Source: a virus
DNA: 42,252 nt
Reading direction: 5' to 3' (one strand)
Virus record (IMG/VR): IMGVR_UViG_3300041407_000081
Span: 1-42,252 of that record
Part shown: piece by piece, positions 38,099 to 42,252 of the stretch
Position numbering within the stretch: position 1 is the stretch's first letter
How the letters are laid out: each line of letters begins with the position of its first letter
Position numbers and translations under genes: made by a program
The notes under the pieces: generated by a model
What the model saw: the letters and a program-made list of their open reading frames with translations, nothing else
Database searches by the model: none
Told to the model about the DNA's origin: nothing

Positions 38099-38512
38099 TT
38101 AGTTGTAGATGATTTTTTCAACGTTCATAACGACGGTCTGGGCCGACGCAGTTTTGCCACCGGTACTGATCTGACCGATGCTGGAGATGCTACAGCCTTC
38201 CAGTCGAATCGATTGGTTGGCCGCGGTGATGACCTGGCCGCTGAACTTGCGAGCAGCGGCGGTCTTCTGCGCCTTCCAGAGCCGGATGTATTTATCGAGG
38301 CTCGGGCTGGTGTGGGCGAAGTCCTGCTCGAACGTCCCCGACTGATCGGTGCTGAACACGGTGGTTGCCGTGTCGAAGCCAACATCGAGGGCGGAACCCT
38401 CGGTGTTCGAGATCACCCGGATCGAATCGCCAGACAGGTGATCGACGTCAACCGACCCGTTCGTCACGACGGTGCAGAAAGCTTGGTTCAAAAAATCCGT
38501 GTTACGTGCCAT
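38099..38512 (-). CDS. Tail tube protein
   Basis: 137 aa. Beta-rich with GTFEQDFAHTSPSLDKYIRLWKAQK and LEGCSISSIGQISTGGKTASAQTVVMNV, matching small tube proteins that follow DUF3383 sheaths. Forms the inner tube. Its position directly after the sheath gene supports the call. Confidence 0.82.
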   Translation of the reverse strand: MARNTDFLNQAFCTVVTNGSVDVDHLSGDSIRVISNTEGSALDVGFDTATTVFSTDQSGTFEQDFAHTSPSLDKYIRLWKAQKTAAARKFSGQVITAANQSIRLEGCSISSIGQISTGGKTASAQTVVMNVEKIIYN

Positions 38513-38524
38513 GGCTTCTGCCCC

Positions 38525-40042
38525 TTAGCTGAATGCGTTGATGCCGACGGCGATGGAGTGCATCGCGCCTGCGAGGTTGACGTCGATGACGAACGGAGGG
38601 CCTACGCGGTCGGTTCGCTCGGCCACGGTTTGCAGCTCGAACAGGCCAGGCGTGATCGTGTACGGCGGATCAATCGTGAAGCCATCGATGTTGGTCAGGT
38701 CGAGAACCTTCCGGGCGCTGAATGTGCCGTTGAAGATGTACTTCTCGCAGACCTGCTGAAGGCCTTCTTGCATGAGGGCCTGTCCGTCGGTGTCGTTGCC
38801 GACTTTGCCGTTACGCAGGAAGCAGTTGTACTCGGCGACCTGAATCTCTTCGACGAAGTTGTCAAGGTTCACGACGTCATCCATAAACCAGGCCACGTTT
38901 CCGGTGGTGCCTTCGCGGTTCACGCGGGCGGTGTTTCCGGTGAGCGTGAAGGTGTTGTAGGCCTTGCTCTTCAGAACCTGCCACTGAGTTTCGGTCAGGC
39001 CAACAGTCGGGATGCCGACCAGATCCTTGAACTTGGCGGTGATCGTGCTCTTGCGCTGGGCATAGTTCACGGACAGCAGGAGGGCCAACAGGGCCATGTC
39101 GGGATAGAAGTCAGCCTGATCGTGGTAGTAAGGCCAAGCGCGGTACAGGCCGAGGGTTTCGATCTCAGGCCCAAGGTCCGTCGTGCTGTTCGGATCCCAG
39201 GCCAGCGGGCTGTTGCTCACCAGCGGCGTGACGACGTTGTTAGCTTGAGCCCACTGGCCGAAGGAGACCTGGTCAGCCGTATCGCGGTAGGCCACATCGA
39301 GCGCCCAGCCATACAGGAATGAGCCGCTGCAACGACCAGCCTCCTTGATCAGTGCTGCCTCGGAAACCAGATCGCCAGGCGTGTAGCCCGGCTGAACGAC
39401 GGCGGTCCCGGTGCGGCCATTGAGGAAGCCCGGACCACTGATGTCGACGCCAGTCGCAGGCGATACAGCGGCCAGAACCGATACCGTCGATCCATCGCCA
39501 GCGGTGCCGGAGGTGATCTTGATTTGGGTTCCGCTGATCACGCAGGTCGCCGCGGTAAAGCCACCGGTTGCAACTGCCTGAAGTGCCGTCTGGATGCGCG
39601 CAGCCACCTGGGCAAGCGTGGTGTCGGTCGAGAAGTTCAGCAGTGTGATGTTCGCGTTCACGCCGTCGATCGATACCGCGAAGGATCCAGTCGTTACGGC
39701 CTGGAACGCAGCGAGCGTGCCGATTGCGCCGGTCAGCAGATAACCCTTCTGTGGAGTGTCGAAGACTTGGCCGATGGCCATTCGACGAGCCCGGCGAGGT
39801 TGGGCGAAGAAGTCTCGAGCGGCCTTCTCACCTTCGGCGGTTACGCGAGGATCATCAGCCACGGCATCGAACGTTGAATAGAAGCCCAGGCGGCCAGCAC
39901 CGAAGTCAAAGCCCCCGCCGTCCTGAACGAATACCGCGACCGACAGATCGGTCGTTACCTCTGCACTTGGCCGCGAAACCGTGACCTGCACATCGAGCGA
40001 GCGCGGAAGCGATGCGCTGCCGCAGTTGACTACGTTGACCAT
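38525..40042 (-). CDS. Tail sheath protein (DUF3383 type)
   Basis: 505 aa. N terminus LPRSLDVQVTVSRPSAEVTTDLSVAVFVQ and ARDFFAQPRRARRMAIGQV, then an inserted beta domain (residues about 120-230, with repeats of VTTGSFAVSIDGV type) and a C terminus with WYYH/QADFYPDMALLALLLSVNYAQR and PPYTITPGLFELQT. Forms the contractile sheath. Normal length. Confidence 0.88.
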   Translation of the reverse strand: MVNVVNCGSASLPRSLDVQVTVSRPSAEVTTDLSVAVFVQDGGGFDFGAGRLGFYSTFDAVADDPRVTAEGEKAARDFFAQPRRARRMAIGQVFDTPQKGYLLTGAIGTLAAFQAVTTGSFAVSIDGVNANITLLNFSTDTTLAQVAARIQTALQAVATGGFTAATCVISGTQIKITSGTAGDGSTVSVLAAVSPATGVDISGPGFLNGRTGTAVVQPGYTPGDLVSEAALIKEAGRCSGSFLYGWALDVAYRDTADQVSFGQWAQANNVVTPLVSNSPLAWDPNSTTDLGPEIETLGLYRAWPYYHDQADFYPDMALLALLLSVNYAQRKSTITAKFKDLVGIPTVGLTETQWQVLKSKAYNTFTLTGNTARVNREGTTGNVAWFMDDVVNLDNFVEEIQVAEYNCFLRNGKVGNDTDGQALMQEGLQQVCEKYIFNGTFSARKVLDLTNIDGFTIDPPYTITPGLFELQTVAERTDRVGPPFVIDVNLAGAMHSIAVGINAFS

Positions 40043-40564
40043 TTAATGGCACTCCCCTTGGGTTATACAGACTGTCTCGTCGAACTCCGGAATCTCGGAT
40101 CTGACCTCGACGCATGATGTTTCCATAAGCTCGGCCGGAGCCGTCAAGTCAATCGCGGCGAACAGCGTCACTCGCAATTCTACACGCTTGCGAAAGTTTC
40201 CGAGCTCTACAGCGGTTCGGTCGCTTGGCCCGGTGATCCCGGAAAGCCCGCAGAGCTTGTACAGCTCGTTTAGGCGCTGGGATAGGCGGAAGGATAGGGC
40301 GAATCTGGCAGCGTCTCCCATGGCGTCACCGCCGCAGAAGTTGACCAGGAACTCGAATGGCGTGCCGGTCGCGATGATGCGCTGATCGAGGCCTTCGAAC
40401 TTCCTCTGAGGGAAGTCGGTCAGCACCAAGCCCTCCAGGCTCCAGAGCGCATACGGCACGGCAGGAGCCCCGGCCTCGCCGACTCGCCCCTCAACAAGTT
40501 CGCGGCCGCTCAGTGCAAGCAGGGCCGCGAATGCGTTTTCGACCTGGGTGATGGTGGCAATCAT
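40043..40564 (-). CDS. Neck / tail terminator protein
   Basis: 173 aa from the ATG at 40564, which overlaps the upstream stop (ATGA). Reads as the protein found before DUF3383 sheath genes (FEFLVNFCGGDAMGDAARFALSFRLSQRLNELY), likely the tail terminator at the head-tail joint. The frame is open to 40648 but that lies inside the upstream gene. Confidence 0.65.
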   Translation of the reverse strand: MIATITQVENAFAALLALSGRELVEGRVGEAGAPAVPYALWSLEGLVLTDFPQRKFEGLDQRIIATGTPFEFLVNFCGGDAMGDAARFALSFRLSQRLNELYKLCGLSGITGPSDRTAVELGNFRKRVELRVTLFAAIDLTAPAELMETSCVEVRSEIPEFDETVCITQGECH

Positions 40565-40953
40565 GTGATGGTCCCGTCGATGTTGACGTATCTGGTCAGG
40601 ATGTAGCGCCCGATCGGAGAATGGGGCTTCCAGTTCTGAGTGTCCCATACCTTCCAGATATCGCCGTTGTGGCGGATGTAGGTCTGGTCGCCACTCGACA
40701 CACCGTTGCGCACGTCGGCCGCCTTCAGTTCAGCGCGAGTGTGGAAGACAAGCGCGCCATCGGACTGGGCGCCCTCTGGCAGCAGCTGGATGTCCTTGTA
40801 GCGCGCAGGCTGTGCGTTGGCGTCTGTGATGTCGTAGTCGGCCCCCTGTGTGATCACTGGTCGCCCTGCCGCGTCCTTGCTGTGCGCGACGTCGAACGCC
40901 TGCACGGTATGCGTCAGAAGGTTGTGGGTTACGTGTAGCGGGAGAATCAGCAT
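40561..40953 (-). CDS. Neck-region protein, 130 aa
   Basis: Beta-rich, ending WKVWDTQNWKPHSPIGRYILTRY. Located among head-tail joining genes with 4-bp and 1-bp overlaps, so probably a neck or head-completion protein. No named family by eye. Confidence 0.6.
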   Translation of the reverse strand: MLILPLHVTHNLLTHTVQAFDVAHSKDAAGRPVITQGADYDITDANAQPARYKDIQLLPEGAQSDGALVFHTRAELKAADVRNGVSSGDQTYIRHNGDIWKVWDTQNWKPHSPIGRYILTRYVNIDGTIT

Positions 40954-41423
40954 CAGCGCCTCCTGACGACGTGGGTCAGTGTGTTCCTGAGCAGTGCCGT
41001 ATCAATCAGCGGCTGGGAGCTGCCCTTCTTTTTGATGGTGTAGTCTGCGTTCGGTGTCCAGGCAACGCCTGTGAATACGCCCTTGAACGATGCTTCAGCG
41101 AAAGGCCCCATCTGCTTCAGGATTTCGGCCGCAGTGATCTTGCCCTTGTTTAGCAGCGGCACCAGTTCGGCCGCCACCTTCCCGGCATCGCCAGCAATGG
41201 CAGCCGTCGCCCCTTCGGTCATAAAAGGACGGGCCGGAATCCCCATGGATTGCGACCCGTATTGGTTTACCGCTGCGACCAGTGTGACTGGCGTCCCGTC
41301 TGGATATCGAATCCCGCCTGTTTCAGAAGCGGGGTAACCGACCGCCAGAACCTCCTTGTTGTCGTAGCTCTTGAGCAGCTTGGCAAGCCACCCTGGGTTC
41401 TTCTGAATGACCCGGGCCGTCAC
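40953..41423 (-). CDS. Gp10-like neck / minor tail protein
   Basis: 156 aa from the GTG at 41423, coupled to the upstream stop as GTGA; an ATG at 41501 would overlap the DUF4054 gene by 82 bp. Contains VAAVNQYGSQSMGIPARPFM, the family mark of HK97 gp10-like neck proteins (EFG..IPARPF). Sits at the head-tail joint. Confidence 0.78.
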   Translation of the reverse strand: MTARVIQKNPGWLAKLLKSYDNKEVLAVGYPASETGGIRYPDGTPVTLVAAVNQYGSQSMGIPARPFMTEGATAAIAGDAGKVAAELVPLLNKGKITAAEILKQMGPFAEASFKGVFTGVAWTPNADYTIKKKGSSQPLIDTALLRNTLTHVVRRR

Positions 41424-41815
41424 CAGCTCAACCGCCCGCGATCCAGGCACTGCCTCTGCAATGCCATGTACGCCTGTCCGTATGGGGTTTGGCTGAGCCA
41501 TTCCTGTGTGAGGGTCTTCGGCGTGCTGCTCTGGGCGAAGGCAAATGAGATTCCCTCTTCACTGCCCGAAGCCAGAACACCAGTCTGCGGAACGACGACG
41601 CCACCGTCGCCAGTAACGACCGCCGAGGCCTCGCGGGCCAGCGACAGCGAAAGCTCATGAGCTGTGTAGTTGAGGGCGGCCTTGCCGTAGCACCGCCCCC
41701 ATGCGCCCTCGTCCAGATGATCCAGCGCGTCATCCAGATACAGAGTGACGACACCGTCAGAAGCAGTGTCGAACTCGGGGAACAGGAGTCTGAATGTCGC
41801 CAGATCAGGGGTCAT
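41420..41815 (-). CDS. DUF4054 head-tail connector
   Basis: 131 aa. Reads as DUF4054: FRLLFPEFDTASDGVVTLYLDDA, YTAHELSL and a C terminus LSQTPYGQAYMALQRQC. It is an adaptor bound to the portal. First of the neck genes; GTGA overlap with the next gene. Confidence 0.8.
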   Translation of the reverse strand: MTPDLATFRLLFPEFDTASDGVVTLYLDDALDHLDEGAWGRCYGKAALNYTAHELSLSLAREASAVVTGDGGVVVPQTGVLASGSEEGISFAFAQSSTPKTLTQEWLSQTPYGQAYMALQRQCLDRGRLSW

Positions 41816-41818
41816 GGA

Positions 41819-42190
41819 TTACTTCGCCTTACGGTCAGTTTTGCCGGAAGCTGGCTCGTCGAGATCGATCTCTTTCAGCTCGATCTTGCTTTCGACTTTG
41901 ACGCGGTCGTCTTTGTCGGTCAGATCAGCAGGCGCTTCAGGCATGGCAGGGTTCGCCAGTTCGTCGGCGTCCAAGTCGGACTTCTTGGACTTGCTGACGA
42001 CCAGGTGGCGGCCAGTCAACAGAGCTTCGATTACTTGGTTGCCCTTGGACACGTAAGCCCAGTGGTCTTCATTGATCGGCTCGGACGCACCGGGGGCCAG
42101 GTTGATGTGCTCATATGCAGCCGATCCGTCTTCCTTGAATACTGCCGGGATAGTCCACAGGCGTTTCTGGCGGTTCTGAATTATCAGCAT
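41819..42190 (-). CDS. Head-region protein, 123 aa
   Basis: Starts MLIIQNRQKRLWTIP, with AGAGGAAGACC upstream; a beta-rich first half and a very acidic Lys/Asp/Glu second half. Placed between major capsid and connector genes, 3 bp before the latter, so probably a minor head or completion protein. Its first 65 bases are repeated at the left end of the window. No family recognised. Confidence 0.6.
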   Translation of the reverse strand: MLIIQNRQKRLWTIPAVFKEDGSAAYEHINLAPGASEPINEDHWAYVSKGNQVIEALLTGRHLVVSKSKKSDLDADELANPAMPEAPADLTDKDDRVKVESKIELKEIDLDEPASGKTDRKAK

Positions 42191-42252
42191 TTTGGTCTTC
42201 CTCTGAATGGGTCAGGGCGCCACTTGGGCGCCCTTGGGGTTTGGCTTAGATG
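42126..42252. repeat. Terminal direct repeat, right copy
   Basis: Exact copy of bases 1-127. Joining the copies makes the minus-strand gene 42190-41819 follow the major capsid gene (1176-121), giving one uninterrupted head-to-tail operon. That supports circular closure rather than chance duplication. Confidence 0.95.

Overview
The window is a complete, circularly closed genome of a small tailed phage. Bases 1-127 are repeated exactly at 42126-42252, so the unit is 42,125 bp; a 127-bp exact overlap is what an assembler leaves on a circular or circularly permuted molecule. Virion genes describe a contractile-tailed (myovirus) particle: DUF2184-type major capsid protein, DUF2213 protease/scaffold, DUF1073 portal, DUF3383 sheath, a short 530-aa tape measure, Gp138-like spike and Mu-like baseplate proteins. 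A Gram-negative host is certain from the Rz/Rz1 spanins and SAR endolysin. High GC, codon use and gene style fit Pseudomonas or a close relative; that is inference.

Layout on the circle: a 230-bp control region (about 12969-13197) separates two divergent transcription blocks. Leftward (minus strand) come a small Cro/CI-type HTH protein, two replication proteins (DUF1376/O-like and lambda P-like, overlapping by about 270 bp in different frames, with iteron-like repeats inside the first), small unknown genes, RusA, an initiator-type tRNA, a small exported protein and an Acb2/Tad1-like putative anti-defence protein. The same strand continues through terminase (7340 to 5335), portal and head genes to base 121, then wraps across the closure point to 42190 and runs through neck, sheath, tube, tail-assembly chaperones with a -1 frameshift, tape measure, baseplate, tail fibre, SGNH hydrolase, lysis cassette and tailspike, ending at 24037.

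Rightward (plus strand, 13198-23995) come an unknown 178-aa first gene, a leader peptide with hairpin, a run of very small genes (membrane and zinc-ribbon microproteins), an Ea22-like gene, and a recombination block: YqaJ-type exonuclease, RecT annealase, a protein with two FtsK-gamma-like winged helices, an SMC/Rad50-like ATPase and a DnaQ/ExoX-type exonuclease. The two blocks converge on a bidirectional terminator at 24012-24038. No integrase, transposase, CRISPR array or rRNA was found.

Most interesting items: (i) a structured RNA at 16854-16974 in which two long stems interlace so that they are mutually exclusive, one being an intrinsic terminator just before the exonuclease gene; (ii) a phage initiator tRNA with C33; (iii) an Acb2/Tad1-hairpin-like protein; (iv) the dual-coding overlap and iterons of the replication genes; (v) a recurrent AAGACCATG start context at about a dozen genes; (vi) a cluster of membrane/zinc microproteins.
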